Position numbers and translations under genes: made by a program
Notes under the pieces: generated by a model
The model's input: only the letters and a program-made list of their open reading frames with translations
Databases searched by the model: none
Told to the model about the DNA's origin: nothing
Source of the DNA: Sphingomonas lacunae
Lineage (GTDB): Bacteria; Pseudomonadota; Alphaproteobacteria; Sphingomonadales; Sphingomonadaceae
Assembly: GCF_012979535.1 (NCBI RefSeq)
Contig: NZ_CP053015.1
Location: 1,984,001-2,048,000, forward strand
Reading direction: 5' to 3'
Length of the DNA: 64,000 bases
Part shown: positions 1 to 10,784 of the stretch, in pieces
Position numbering within the stretch: the first letter of the stretch is position 1
Layout: each line of letters opens with the position of its first letter

Positions 1-27
1 CATCAGGTCTCGACGGGAAAAACGCAT
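1..27 (-). CDS. N-terminal fragment of an unidentified, possibly Tat-exported protein (cut by window edge)
   Basis: Only nine codons are visible, reading MRFSRRDLM from an ATG at position 27 on the minus strand. The Ser-Arg-Arg-Asp-Leu-Met run resembles the twin-arginine signal core (S/T-R-R-x-F/L-L), so an exported folded protein is possible. It lies 44 bases downstream of the nfeD stop and in the same direction, so it could belong to the SPFH/NfeD operon. The rest lies outside the window and the family cannot be determined. The start itself could be a chance ATG. Confidence 0.3.
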
Positions 28-71
28 GTCTGACTCCGCGGCAAAGACGAAGGCGACGCTACCCCCGTCTC

Positions 72-524
72 TCAGCTTGTTGCGGGATGCAACGCTTCGA
101 TCAAGAGGGTCTGGCCACGGGCCCCAGTAATTTTGGCGCGGGTTCCCGCCGGCATATCCGGACCATGCGCCAACCATTCACTATCGCCGACCCGGACCCG
201 GCCTTCACCATCGACAATTGCCGTCACCGTCACGGCGGTTTCCCCTACCAACCGGGCGAGCCGGTCGTTGAGCAGCGGGTCGTCGCTGGGGATGACATTG
301 CTGCCTGTCCAGCGACGCCCGAAAAACACGCACACCAAGGCGAGGACAGCGAACAGGGCCAGTTGCAGCGCCACGCCAATCGGCAACAGAAAGGCGGCGA
401 GTCCGGTCAGCAGCGCGGCAATGCCCAGCCACATTAGAAAGACGCCCGGAACAACCATTTCCGCTGCACAGAGTGCAACGCCCACGGTCAGCCACAAGAT
501 ATGTGGTGCGAGAGATTCAGGCAT
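72..524 (-). CDS. NfeD family membrane protein
   Basis: A 150-residue NfeD-like protein of the short class. Hydrophobic segments cover about residues 6-26, 30-45 and 48-68, and a soluble C-terminal domain (about 85-145) fits the OB-fold found in NfeD proteins. NfeD proteins are partners of SPFH/stomatin proteins and are thought to act in membrane quality control or microdomain organisation. Here the gene follows the SPFH gene by 14 bases on the same strand, the classic stomatin-NfeD operon. The short form lacks the ClpP-like protease domain of long NfeD, so no catalytic role is implied. Confidence 0.88.
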   Translation of the reverse strand: MPESLAPHILWLTVGVALCAAEMVVPGVFLMWLGIAALLTGLAAFLLPIGVALQLALFAVLALVCVFFGRRWTGSNVIPSDDPLLNDRLARLVGETAVTVTAIVDGEGRVRVGDSEWLAHGPDMPAGTRAKITGARGQTLLIEALHPATS

Positions 525-538
525 GGTGCGTTTCTCCC

Positions 539-1483
539 TTACTGGTCGCTGCGGCGCTGTGGCGTCGTGGGCGGTGTGCCGCCATTCAGCGCTTCCTTGG
601 CCAGTTCGCCTATGCCGCCAAGTGTGCCGATCAACTGTGTGGCCTCGACCGGGAACAGGATAGTCTTGGCATTGGGTGAGGTGGCAAAGCCGCTGATGGC
701 CTCAACATATTTCTGCGCCACGAAATAGTTGATAGCCTGTGACCCTGAGCTGGCGATGGCTTCCGAGACCATCTGGGTTGCCTTGGCTTCGGCTTCAGCT
801 TCGCGCTCGCGCGCTTCGGCGTCCCGAAACGCAGCTTCGCGGCGCCCTTCAGCCTGGAGGATCTGGCCCTGCTTTTCCCCTTCGGCGCGCAGGATCTCGG
901 CGGCGCGCATCCCTTCTGCTTCCAGAATGACGGCGCGCTTTTCACGCTCAGCCTTCATTTGGCGGGCCATTGCGTTGCTGATGTCTGCGGGCGGGCGGAT
1001 GTCCTTGATTTCGACGCGGGTAATCTTGACGCCCCATGGCCCGGTGGCATGGTCGACCACACTCAACAGGCGTGCGTTGATTTCGTCGCGTTTGGACAAG
1101 GTTTCATCGAGGTCCATTGACCCCATGACCGTGCGCAGATTGGTTGTGGTTAGCTGCATGATGGCGAGGTAGACGTCGCTCACCTCATAAGCGGCCTTAG
1201 CTGCATCCAGCACCTGGAAGAACACAACCGCGTCAACGCCGACCATCGCATTGTCGCGGGTGATGATTTCCTGTCCGGGAATGTCGAGCACCTGTTCCAT
1301 CATATTGACCTTGCGGCCAACACGTTCGAACACCGGGACAATCACGGTCAGGCCGGGTTGCGCCGTCTTTGTGTAGCGGCCAAAGCGTTCAATCGTGTAG
1401 TTAAAGCCCTGCCGGACCATCTTCACGCTGGAAAAGATGAAGATGATGGCAAAGAAAACGAGAAACAAGGCAACATAGTCCAC
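539..1483 (-). CDS. SPFH/Band 7 domain protein (stomatin/QmcA type)
   Basis: A 314-residue prohibitin/stomatin-like membrane protein. An N-terminal hydrophobic anchor (about residues 3-20) is followed by the SPFH domain (about 22-185), with family-typical stretches such as 'IERFGRYTKTAQPGL' and 'DVRPPADI'-like 'DIRPPADISNAM'. An Ala/Glu-rich coiled coil follows (about 190-245, 'REAEAEAKATQ'), then a short Gly/Pro-rich tail. Relatives form large ring or cage assemblies on the inner membrane and modulate membrane proteases. It is the first gene of a pair with nfeD. The SPFH and NfeD assignment is firm; the exact orthology to QmcA is inference. Confidence 0.9.
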   Translation of the reverse strand: MDYVALFLVFFAIIFIFSSVKMVRQGFNYTIERFGRYTKTAQPGLTVIVPVFERVGRKVNMMEQVLDIPGQEIITRDNAMVGVDAVVFFQVLDAAKAAYEVSDVYLAIMQLTTTNLRTVMGSMDLDETLSKRDEINARLLSVVDHATGPWGVKITRVEIKDIRPPADISNAMARQMKAEREKRAVILEAEGMRAAEILRAEGEKQGQILQAEGRREAAFRDAEAREREAEAEAKATQMVSEAIASSGSQAINYFVAQKYVEAISGFATSPNAKTILFPVEATQLIGTLGGIGELAKEALNGGTPPTTPQRRSDQ

Positions 1484-1567
1484 GACAGCTCTCCATCAGC
1501 TGGCCCCCAATATGTGTGGATAGTAGGAAGTTCCCGCCCTGTCTCCAAGCGCAATCGGACGAAGAGA

Positions 1568-2422
1568 ATGACGATTTTCCAGACGCTGAATCCCGCCCCT
1601 GTGTCGCTGCTTTACGTACCTGGTCACAAGGGGCGGGCACTGTCGAAGGCAAAGCAATTGCCGGCAGACATGCTGATCATCGATCTTGAGGATGCGGTTC
1701 CAGCTGAATTGAAGGCTGATGGACGGCTAGGCGCTGCTGGGGCGATTCGTGAGGGGTTTTCAGGCAAATATGTCGCCTTGCGTATCAACGGCCCGGACAG
1801 CCCGTATCATGCCGAGGATCTGTCGCTGGTGCAGCAGGTCCGCCCCGACATCATTGTTTTGCCCAAGGTCGATCATCCAGCCGTGCTTGACGGATTGGCA
1901 ACGCCCGCGGACGTGCCGCTTTTTGCGATGATCGAAAGTCCCACCGGCATTTTCAACGCCCAGGCTATCGCCGCACACAGCAGGGTTGCCGGGCTGATTG
2001 CAGGGCTCAATGATCTTGCCCATGACCTTCGCCTGCCCGACTATCGCGACCGTTCCGCCATGGCGCTGTCAATCCAGATGATCGTGCTGGCCGCCCGTGC
2101 GGCTGGCATTCTGGCCTATGACGGCGTCTATAATGCGATCGACGATGCGTCGGGCTTTGCGATGGAGGCAGATGAGGGACACCGTCTCGGCTTTGACGGC
2201 AAGACTCTGATCCATCCTTCCCAGGTTGATCCCTGCAACCAAGCCTTTGCGCCCAGTGCTGTTGCGCTGGACGATGCCCGGGCCATTGTCGCCGCCTTTA
2301 CCGGCGGTGCAGAGCGGTTCGAAGGCCGGATGATCGAGGACATGCATGTGGATTCCGCTCGGCAGCTTCTGGCACGCGAAGCATTGCGCGATGAGCGGAG
2401 GCGCGGCATAGCGCAGCAATGA
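1568..2422 (+). CDS. HpcH/HpaI aldolase / citrate lyase beta-like (CitE-type) protein
   Basis: A 284-residue TIM-barrel enzyme of the CitE-like group, which cleaves or forms C-C bonds in acyl-CoA or oxo-acid substrates with Mg2+. Visible motifs are 'LIIDLEDAVP' near residue 35, 'LRINGP', 'LPKVDHP', the metal-ligand glutamate in 'MIESPTGIFN' and the metal-ligand aspartate in 'GLNDLAHDL', then 'GKTLIHPSQV' near the C-terminus. An upstream in-frame extension exists, but homology begins at the ATG at 1568, which follows a purine-rich 'gaagaga'. The gene is isolated from citrate-lyase alpha/gamma genes, so a stand-alone malyl- or citramalyl-CoA lyase-like role is more likely than a citrate lyase subunit. 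It overlaps the next gene by ATGA. Confidence 0.85.
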   Translation: MTIFQTLNPAPVSLLYVPGHKGRALSKAKQLPADMLIIDLEDAVPAELKADGRLGAAGAIREGFSGKYVALRINGPDSPYHAEDLSLVQQVRPDIIVLPKVDHPAVLDGLATPADVPLFAMIESPTGIFNAQAIAAHSRVAGLIAGLNDLAHDLRLPDYRDRSAMALSIQMIVLAARAAGILAYDGVYNAIDDASGFAMEADEGHRLGFDGKTLIHPSQVDPCNQAFAPSAVALDDARAIVAAFTGGAERFEGRMIEDMHVDSARQLLAREALRDERRRGIAQQ

Positions 2423-3966
2423 AGATCCCCCGCCTGACGTCCACCCTTCTGGCCCCCTTGATGATCCCCCTCTGGTTGACTCCTGCAGCCGCCCAGCCTC
2501 GGGCGCCAGCAGCAGAGGCAAGGCACGCCGACAGCCCGGTGACCGAGGCGCAGTTACGACGTCATATGGCCTATCTTGCCGATGATGCGTTGCAAGGCCG
2601 CTTTCCCGGCACCAGCGGCGAGACACTGACAGCCCATTATATCGCCATTCAACTGGCTGCAGCCGGCTTTGTTGGAGGCATGCCCGATGGCAGCTGGTAT
2701 CAGCCGGTGCCTTTGGTCACTTTGTCGACAAACAGTTTTTTTGCCAGGTTCAATCGACCTGACGGTTCTGTTGTCGCTGTGCCTGAAATCACCCTGCGCG
2801 GCTCACGCGGACCCGCCAGTGTTGACAATGCGCCGGTCATCTATGTCGGCCATGGTGTGGATGCTAACGGACGCGTTGTCGCTGATGTGCGGGGCAAGGT
2901 CGCACTGCTGCTGGTCGTTGATCGGCCGGGTGAGGGAGCGCTCAACCTCACGGCGCGCCGCGATGCACTGATTGCCGCTGGCGCCCGCGCAACCTTGATG
3001 ATCGCTCCATCAACAATGAGCTTCGGGCAGGTTCAACGGTCTTTTGCCGGTCGCAGGATGCAGTTGGAATCCCGGGTCAGCCGTGCGGAAATTGATGGCA
3101 TGCTGTCGGCAGCATCCGGTGATGCGCTGCTGGCCAGTGGTGGGACCAACGCCGAATCCTTGCGCAATGATGCTGCCAATGCCTATTTCGTCGGACTGGA
3201 CCTGCCGGTCACCGCGTCCTTGTCGGCCCAGACAGATCGACAGGATTTCAACAGTTACAATGTGATAGCGCGGCTTCCCGGTCGGCGCCCAGACAGTGGC
3301 ACAGTCGTCCTGATGGGGCATTGGGACCATCTGGGCGTCTGCCGTCCCGAAGGTGAAGCCGATCGGATATGCAATGGCGCTGTGGATAATGCCAGCGGCA
3401 TTGCTGTCCTGCTCGAAGTGGGGGCGCGGCTTGGCGCTGGCGCGCGTGCCGGCGCAGGGCTGGACCGCGACACGATGGTCGTTGCCACAACCGCCGAGGA
3501 ACAGGGGCTGCTTGGCGCCTTTCATTTTGCCGCCTCACCACCCGTCCCGCTGGACCGCATCAGTGTGGCACTCAACGTTGATACCGTAGCCATCGCTGGC
3601 CGCAATGCCCCCATGGCGGTGATCGGCAGGGTAGACAATCCGGTCTATGCAGCGGCCTTCGAAGAGGTTGGCCGTTCACTCGGACGGGGGATCGACAGCG
3701 ATATAGAGGGTGAGGCGTTTGTTCGGCGCCAGGACGGATGGGCACTGACCCAGGCGGGTGTGCCTTCGCTGATGGCTGGTGGTAGCTTTTCCGACATGGC
3801 CAAGCTCGAAGACTATCTCGGCGGCGACTACCATGGCCCGGCTGATCAGATGAAGGATTCAATCCCGCTTGGGGGCGCGGCGGATGACGCGGACCTGCAC
3901 CTTGCGCTGACCCGCCATTTCGGTTCTCTGGAAAGCTGGCCGCTTTTGCGCGGCACAGACAACTGA
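2419..3966 (+). CDS. Exported M28 family zinc aminopeptidase (paralogue 1)
   Basis: A 515-residue secreted metallopeptidase with a signal peptide of about 25 residues ending near 'PAAAQ'. The mature start 'MAYLADDALQGRFPGTSGE' is typical of the family, then a PA-like insert (about residues 110-260) and the M28 catalytic core. Candidate zinc ligands and catalytic residues are seen in 'GHWDHLG', 'GAVDNASG', 'TAEEQGLLGA', 'LNVDTVA' and 'YHGPADQ'. It should remove N-terminal residues from peptides in the periplasm or outside the cell. The start overlaps the upstream lyase stop (ATGA), so translation is coupled. Two further paralogues lie at 16477 and 58618; this one lacks the long aromatic 'TYYGRWTYKFEEAA' insert that those two share. 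Confidence 0.88.
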   Translation: MKIPRLTSTLLAPLMIPLWLTPAAAQPRAPAAEARHADSPVTEAQLRRHMAYLADDALQGRFPGTSGETLTAHYIAIQLAAAGFVGGMPDGSWYQPVPLVTLSTNSFFARFNRPDGSVVAVPEITLRGSRGPASVDNAPVIYVGHGVDANGRVVADVRGKVALLLVVDRPGEGALNLTARRDALIAAGARATLMIAPSTMSFGQVQRSFAGRRMQLESRVSRAEIDGMLSAASGDALLASGGTNAESLRNDAANAYFVGLDLPVTASLSAQTDRQDFNSYNVIARLPGRRPDSGTVVLMGHWDHLGVCRPEGEADRICNGAVDNASGIAVLLEVGARLGAGARAGAGLDRDTMVVATTAEEQGLLGAFHFAASPPVPLDRISVALNVDTVAIAGRNAPMAVIGRVDNPVYAAAFEEVGRSLGRGIDSDIEGEAFVRRQDGWALTQAGVPSLMAGGSFSDMAKLEDYLGGDYHGPADQMKDSIPLGGAADDADLHLALTRHFGSLESWPLLRGTDN

Positions 3967-3976
3967 TCGGCTTTAG

Positions 3977-5551
<1,575 letters not shown>

Positions 5552-5587
5552 GCCCGCTGGCAGGGCCCGGTTGCAGGGAGTGACGGC

Positions 5588-6808
5588 ATGAACCCCGCAG
5601 CCCGTGTGCAGACGGCGATCGAACTGCTCGACGCCATCATCATTGCCGCCCGTGACGGTGGGGCAGCGGCGGACACGGTTGCCACCCGCTTCTTCAAGGA
5701 ACGCCGCTATGCCGGTTCGGGAGACCGGCGTGCGATCCGCGAACTGGTGTGGCGTGCGATCCGCCGGTTTGGCAAAATTCCTATCAATGGCCGCAGTGCC
5801 TTGGTTGCGCTTGCCGACAAGGATGCTGATCTTGCAGCCCTTTTTACCGGTGAGGGGAGGGCGCCCGGGGTCATCAGCGCCGATGAACCACGCGCCACCG
5901 GGAGCGATATGCCTAAGTGGCTGGTCCCGCACCTTGACCCGTTGATCACCGAAAGGGAGGCGCAGGCGTTACTCGAACGGGCGCCTTTAGACGTGCGGAT
6001 CAATGCCCTTCGTGCCGCGCAACTGGAAGATGACGGTTTGCCTATGCCAACTGGCGGGGAGCCTTTGCCTGCCCCGCTGTTAGGCCTGCGTTTTGCTTCC
6101 GATACCAATCTGCTCGATCATCCCGCTATGCAGCTTGGGGCCGTGGAGGTGCAGGACGCCGGCAGCCAATGGATCGCCCATGCATGTCAGGCCCGGGCAG
6201 GGATGACGGTCGTTGATTTATGCGCCGGGGCAGGCGGAAAGACTCTGGCATTGGCGGCAGCGATGGCTGGACCTGACGGCGACGTCGATGGCTTGCTGGT
6301 TGCCTGTGATACGGATCGGCGCCGCTTGCAGCAATTGCCAGTACGTGCCGAAAGAGCAGGTGTCGAGCGGATAGACGCCCGACTGCTTGACCCGCGACGC
6401 GAACTGGAGGCTCTCGACGATCTGACCCAGGTCGCCGATGTCGTGCTGGTCGATGCACCCTGTTCCGGGTCTGGCACGTGGCGACGCAATCCCGACGGAC
6501 GCTGGCGGCTGACCCCCCAACGCCTTGCCGTCCTTGTTACCGAACAGGCGCGGCTGCTTGATTTGGCAGCCAAATTGGTGGCGCCCGGCGGCGCGCTGGT
6601 CTATGCTGTCTGTGCGATCACGCGGGAAGAGGGCGAAGCGCAGGTGGCATCTTTTTTGGCGCGCCACGCGGGTTGGACCGCCGAACCGGTGTGGAATGAT
6701 CCTGCTGGTGCGGCGTCGCCCGGTCGTCCATCAGGAGCCGGTCGCTTGCTGACCCCGGCCCATGACGCGACCGACGGTTTTTTCATCGCACGGATCAAGG
6801 CAGTTTGA
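5588..6808 (+). CDS. RsmB/NOP family rRNA (cytosine-5) methyltransferase
   Basis: A 406-residue SAM-dependent RNA m5C methyltransferase of the RsmB/Nol1/Nop2 family. The N-terminal part (about 1-130) is a degenerate NusB-like RNA-binding region. The Rossmann domain carries the SAM loop 'VVDLCAGAGGKTLAL', the motif IV cysteine in 'DAPCSGSGTWRRNPD' (about residue 292) and the motif VI cysteine in 'VYAVCAITREEGE' (about residue 342). Both cysteines needed for the covalent mechanism are therefore present. The likely target is 16S rRNA, but the exact position (C967 in E. coli) cannot be proven from sequence. It lies 36 bases after guaB and 37 bases before the TPR gene. Confidence 0.88.
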   Translation: MNPAARVQTAIELLDAIIIAARDGGAAADTVATRFFKERRYAGSGDRRAIRELVWRAIRRFGKIPINGRSALVALADKDADLAALFTGEGRAPGVISADEPRATGSDMPKWLVPHLDPLITEREAQALLERAPLDVRINALRAAQLEDDGLPMPTGGEPLPAPLLGLRFASDTNLLDHPAMQLGAVEVQDAGSQWIAHACQARAGMTVVDLCAGAGGKTLALAAAMAGPDGDVDGLLVACDTDRRRLQQLPVRAERAGVERIDARLLDPRRELEALDDLTQVADVVLVDAPCSGSGTWRRNPDGRWRLTPQRLAVLVTEQARLLDLAAKLVAPGGALVYAVCAITREEGEAQVASFLARHAGWTAEPVWNDPAGAASPGRPSGAGRLLTPAHDATDGFFIARIKAV

Positions 6809-6845
6809 GATGCCCCGTCAACGTCTGACGACTTGGGAGACGATC

Positions 6846-7379
6846 ATGCGCTTTACGCCCGCGGCCATGGCCGCCGCTGTCATCATCAGCACTATGTCAA
6901 CCTCCTCGATCGGGGCGCCGCCACAACAGGTGGCCATTTCCGCCCTCTCGCTCGACATGCAGCGAGAAGCCGAGCGACTGCAAGCCGAGGGCAAGCTGGA
7001 CGAAGCGACCGGTTATTTCGAAACCGCCCTGTTGGCGGATCCACGCAACATCAACGCCTATATCGGCCTCGCGCAAATTGCCCAGGTCCAGTCGCTTCCC
7101 GGCAAGGCGATACGCCTCTATCGAGAGGCGCTGGAGCTCGAACCGGACAATCGGGTTGCTTTGGCCGGACAAGGTATCGCCCTTGTTGAACGCGGTGCTA
7201 TCGAACGGGCTCGGCTCAATCTGGCCCGCTTGCAGGCAATGTGCGGCGCCACCCGATGCGACGAGGTGACGCGGTTGAGCGCGGCTCTGGCGAATGCTGG
7301 CCCACGGACAGCCATGCGCGCCGAAGAGCGTGCGCCACAATCTGATGGTGCATCCACGCCGCCTGCCGAGCGCAATTGA
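6846..7379 (+). CDS. Exported tetratricopeptide-repeat protein
   Basis: A 177-residue periplasmic or envelope-associated protein of unknown role. It starts with a signal peptide ('MRFTPAAMAAAVIISTMS', cleavage probably after 'SSIGA'). Two to three TPR units follow at about residues 38-140, for example 'GKLDEATGYFETALLADPRN' and 'GKAIRLYREALELEPDNRVAL', then a Cys pair ('MCGATRCDE') that may form a disulfide and a low-complexity tail. I selected the ATG at 6846 over one at 6810 because 'gggaga' lies just upstream and the signal peptide begins here. Its partner is not evident from context. Confidence 0.75.
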   Translation: MRFTPAAMAAAVIISTMSTSSIGAPPQQVAISALSLDMQREAERLQAEGKLDEATGYFETALLADPRNINAYIGLAQIAQVQSLPGKAIRLYREALELEPDNRVALAGQGIALVERGAIERARLNLARLQAMCGATRCDEVTRLSAALANAGPRTAMRAEERAPQSDGASTPPAERN

Positions 7380-7402
7380 TCGGATCAGGCGGGGCAGGCC
7401 TC

Positions 7403-8245
7403 TCAGCCGTTGCTGTCAATGTTGCGTGCCAGCGCGACAAATTCCTCGACTGACAATGTTTCGGCACGCCGCGTCGGGTCAATGCCACAGGCTTCCATCG
7501 CCACGTCCGCTCCCGCTACGCCTTTCAAGGACTGACGCAGCATTTTGCGCCGCTGGCCAAAGGCTGCTGCGGTAATGCGTGAGAGGGTTGCCGGTCGGAC
7601 ACCGTCGGGCATGGCGCCCGGCGTAATGTGAACAATGGCCGACATCACCTTCGGCGGTGGAGTGAAGGCTGACCGGTGCACTTTCATGGCTATCCGCGCG
7701 CTGCTGCGCCACTGCGCCAGCACGGCAAGGCGACCATAGGCGCTGCTTCCCGGCTTGGCGACGATACGCTCAGCGACCTCCAACTGAAACATCAGCGTCA
7801 GTGATTGCCAATCCGGTGGCCAGCTGTCTGCCTCCAGCCAACCGACCAACAGCGCCGTCCCGACATTGTAGGGCAGGTTGGCAACGACATGGTGCGTCCC
7901 GCCAGTTGCCCCGGCTGCGTCAACCTTCATCGCATCATCGGCAATGATGGTCAGTCCACCCGGAAAAGCGTCCGCCAGTTCCGCCAGTGCCGGCAGGCAG
8001 CGGTCATCGCGTTCGACCGCCGTGACCAGCGCCCCTGTCCGCAGCAAGGCGCGGGTCAGGCCACCCGGTCCGGGGCCGACCTCATAGACCCGCTGGCCCT
8101 CAAGCTGTCCCGGAATAGCGGCGATGCGGTCCAGCAATTGTTCGTCGAACAGGAAATTCTGGCCGAGCGCCTTGCTGGCCGAAAGACCATGGGTGGCAAT
8201 GACCGCCCGCAAGGGCGGCAGGTCCCTGATCGGTTGGCGGCTCAA
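7403..8245 (-). CDS. rsmA: 16S rRNA (adenine(1518/1519)-N6) dimethyltransferase
   Basis: Dimethylates the two adjacent adenines in the 3' terminal loop of 16S rRNA (KsgA). The 280-residue protein has the family N-terminus '[12 protein letters not shown]', the SAM loop '[16 protein letters not shown]', the acidic '[11 protein letters not shown]' and the motif IV '[11 protein letters not shown]'. The C-terminal helical domain is complete ('[12 protein letters not shown]'). It is the last gene of lptD-surA-pdxA-rsmA and its ATG overlaps the pdxA stop by four bases, so it is translationally coupled. The length and motifs match the family throughout. Confidence 0.96.
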   Translation of the reverse strand: MSRQPIRDLPPLRAVIATHGLSASKALGQNFLFDEQLLDRIAAIPGQLEGQRVYEVGPGPGGLTRALLRTGALVTAVERDDRCLPALAELADAFPGGLTIIADDAMKVDAAGATGGTHHVVANLPYNVGTALLVGWLEADSWPPDWQSLTLMFQLEVAERIVAKPGSSAYGRLAVLAQWRSSARIAMKVHRSAFTPPPKVMSAIVHITPGAMPDGVRPATLSRITAAAFGQRRKMLRQSLKGVAGADVAMEACGIDPTRRAETLSVEEFVALARNIDSNG

Positions 8246-9240
8246 CAGCTGCTGGTGGCGCGAGTGCGCGCAATCTGCTCGGCCATCTTTATCGCGGCGA
8301 TCATGGGACCGGCGCTGGCCTTGCCTTGGCCGGCGATGTTGAAGGCTGTGCCATGATCGGGGGATGTCCGCACAATGGGCAGGCCAAGGGTCAGATTGAC
8401 GCCTTCGTCAAAATACAGCGCCTTGAGGGGAATGAGGGCCTGGTCATGGTAACAGCATAGCGCTGCGTCATAGGTTTCACGGGCGGCCGGGGTAAACAAG
8501 GCATCGGGGGAATGCGGGCCGCTTATGTCAAACCCCTCCTCCCGCAATCGCTCGACGGCCGGGATCAGAATCTCGATCTCCTCGCTGCCAATCGCGCCAT
8601 TCTCTCCTGCATGCGGGTTGAAACCTGCAAGTGCCAGCCGCGGCTGTTCAATGCCAAAGCTGCGCGCCATTCCGCGAGCCGTGGCCTGTGCACGGGCAAC
8701 AACCAGATCGATGGTCAGCAAGCCGGGGACTTCGCGCAGAGGGACGTGGACGGTGATGGGAACGACCCTGAGTCCTGGCCCGGCAAGCATCATGACCGCA
8801 TTGGTCCGGGAAACGCCGCATCGGTCGGCAATGAATTCGGTCTGGCCGGCGTGAGTGAAGCCAACCTTGTACAGCTGGTCCTTGCACACAGGGGCAGTGA
8901 TCAGCCCTTCTGCCTGCCCACTGCGAGCGACACCGATGCCCAGTTCGAGCGAATGCAACGCGCAATGCGCTCCTTCGAGTGTCGGGACGCCGGGCGTAAC
9001 GCCGCCACAGTCCTCCAGATGCCAGACAGGCAGCGCCTCGGCAAACACGGGCACTGCGGCCTCTGCGCTGTCCACTTGAACAACAGGTCCGTCCCAGACG
9101 CGGCGAATTGATTCAATGTCGCCGACTGCCACAAATGGAGGTAGCTCGGCAGACGCCCTTGCCTGCCAGGCGCCCGCTGTGATTTCCGGACCCACGCCTG
9201 CAGGATCGCCCAGCGAAACAACAAAAGGCTGCACAATCAT
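8242..9240 (-). CDS. pdxA: 4-hydroxythreonine-4-phosphate dehydrogenase
   Basis: NAD-dependent enzyme of pyridoxal phosphate synthesis; it oxidises and decarboxylates 4-phosphohydroxy-L-threonine. The 332-residue protein begins with the family signature '[15 protein letters not shown]' and contains the histidine-bearing metal sites '[15 protein letters not shown]' and '[14 protein letters not shown]', and ends with '[17 protein letters not shown]'. It lies 36 bases after surA and overlaps rsmA. The surA-pdxA-rsmA order is long known in proteobacteria. Confidence 0.96.
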   Translation of the reverse strand: MIVQPFVVSLGDPAGVGPEITAGAWQARASAELPPFVAVGDIESIRRVWDGPVVQVDSAEAAVPVFAEALPVWHLEDCGGVTPGVPTLEGAHCALHSLELGIGVARSGQAEGLITAPVCKDQLYKVGFTHAGQTEFIADRCGVSRTNAVMMLAGPGLRVVPITVHVPLREVPGLLTIDLVVARAQATARGMARSFGIEQPRLALAGFNPHAGENGAIGSEEIEILIPAVERLREEGFDISGPHSPDALFTPAARETYDAALCCYHDQALIPLKALYFDEGVNLTLGLPIVRTSPDHGTAFNIAGQGKASAGPMIAAIKMAEQIARTRATSSC

Positions 9241-9276
9241 CGCTCCCCCGAGTGTTGCGGGATGTACCGCAACCGC

Positions 9277-10656
9277 TCAGTTGTAGTCGATCACAGCGTC
9301 GCGACGCAAATCGCGCAGATAGCGTTGCGCTCGGCGGTTGACCCGGTCTTGCCGCAACCGTTCGGCAATGTCCTCGGTCGATGGCAAGGCTGCCTGTTCC
9401 GGCAGATCACGACCGCACAAGACCAAGACGCTGACCCCCTGCTCACGCGAGCCAAAGGGCGGCGTCACCTGGCCGACCTGCAATTCGGTCAACAAGGCCT
9501 GGAGCGGCGGCGGCAGGTCGCGCATGGAGATCTGATCCCGGCTCAGCACATCTGCGCCAAGTGCGGCTGCCACTTCTTCAGCCTGGCCGCACCCTGCGAT
9601 GGAACGGGTGCGCGTGGTAAAGGTCGATGCCAGTTCAGTCGCCTGTGTCGGCGTGACTCCGGGCGCAAACGCCAATGAAATCTGCTTGAGGCTGAGCACA
9701 GCATCGCGCGGGTCAGCAGTCAGCACGCTGCGCTGGTCAATCAGATAGAGAATTGAAACGCCGCCGGGGACTTCGATCGGCCCCGCCAATTGGCCGGGCT
9801 GCATCGATTGGGCCGCTTCGGCCAGCGATGTCGGCAATTGGTTCAACCGAATCCAGCCAAGATCGCCGCCGACCGAAGCGGTTGACGCGTTTGAATAGCG
9901 GCGGGCCAGATCCTGAAAATTACCCGAACCGTCGCCCAGCGCCTGGAGGATGCGGCGGGCGTTCTCGGCAACCGCCTGAATCGTGTCAGGCGTAGCGGCC
10001 AGATAAATTTCGCCGATGCGATATTCCTGGGTGCCGCGTTGGGCCTCCAACCGCTCACGCATCGAAGATACTTCTTCGGTGCTGACATTGGTAAAGGGGT
10101 CGATGTTGCGTGCCAGCAGTGATTGCCAAGCCTGATCGGCCTCGATCTGGCGCTTCATGGCGCGGGCCGAGGCACCATTGGCCGCCAGGAACTGGGTGAA
10201 CTGTTCGGGTGATTGACGCAGCTGGGCGGCGATGCGGGCAAACTCCCGATCAATATCGGCCGCCTCAATCTCGATCTTGCTCGCCTTCGCTTCCTGAATC
10301 TGCAGGGTCTCGTCGATCAGCTGGCTGAAGACCTGCAACCGTACCCGCTGGATTTCTTCGTCGGGCAACTGACCATTGTTGGCAATACGAACCAGGGCGA
10401 TGCGCTGCTCAACGTCAGTCGCGGTAATAATCTCACCGTTGACCGTGGCCGAAGGTCGATAAACATTGCTGTTGGCATTGCCGAGGATCTGTGCGTCCGA
10501 AGGAATGCTGAGACCAGCTTCCGGCATGACCGTATCGGTCACTGTTTGCGCCGTAACGGAACCGGCGACGAGAGCGGCGAGCGCCGTAGCGGTTGCCGTG
10601 CGGGCAGTAATGGAACGCAGCAGGGTCGAAACGGCCGACAAACGAGCGATGGTCAT
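9277..10656 (-). CDS. surA: Periplasmic peptidyl-prolyl isomerase/chaperone, SurA type
   Basis: A 459-residue periplasmic chaperone for outer-membrane proteins. The signal peptide runs from 'MTIARLSAVSTLLRS' to about 'GSVTAQ'. The SurA N-terminal helical domain follows (about 55-200, starting 'ATVNGEIITATDVEQRIAL'). A parvulin-type PPIase domain covers about 210-320 ('YRIGEIYLA', 'FQDLARRYSNASTASVGGDLGWI'), then a more degenerate second parvulin-like region and a C-terminal helix. I start it at the ATG at 10656 rather than further upstream because the signal peptide begins there. It is co-transcribed with lptD, whose product is a SurA client in well-studied bacteria. Confidence 0.92.
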   Translation of the reverse strand: MTIARLSAVSTLLRSITARTATATALAALVAGSVTAQTVTDTVMPEAGLSIPSDAQILGNANSNVYRPSATVNGEIITATDVEQRIALVRIANNGQLPDEEIQRVRLQVFSQLIDETLQIQEAKASKIEIEAADIDREFARIAAQLRQSPEQFTQFLAANGASARAMKRQIEADQAWQSLLARNIDPFTNVSTEEVSSMRERLEAQRGTQEYRIGEIYLAATPDTIQAVAENARRILQALGDGSGNFQDLARRYSNASTASVGGDLGWIRLNQLPTSLAEAAQSMQPGQLAGPIEVPGGVSILYLIDQRSVLTADPRDAVLSLKQISLAFAPGVTPTQATELASTFTTRTRSIAGCGQAEEVAAALGADVLSRDQISMRDLPPPLQALLTELQVGQVTPPFGSREQGVSVLVLCGRDLPEQAALPSTEDIAERLRQDRVNRRAQRYLRDLRRDAVIDYN

Positions 10657-10784
10657 GATGATACGGGTCGTCCTGTATAGCGGCTTCGTGCCATTCCGGC
10701 CGAAGCGGAAATGCGCCCTTGCCACTTGGGGCCTGAACGCAAGCTGAGCCATGACGGGGGAATTCAGGGCTCTGGGCAAAACGT

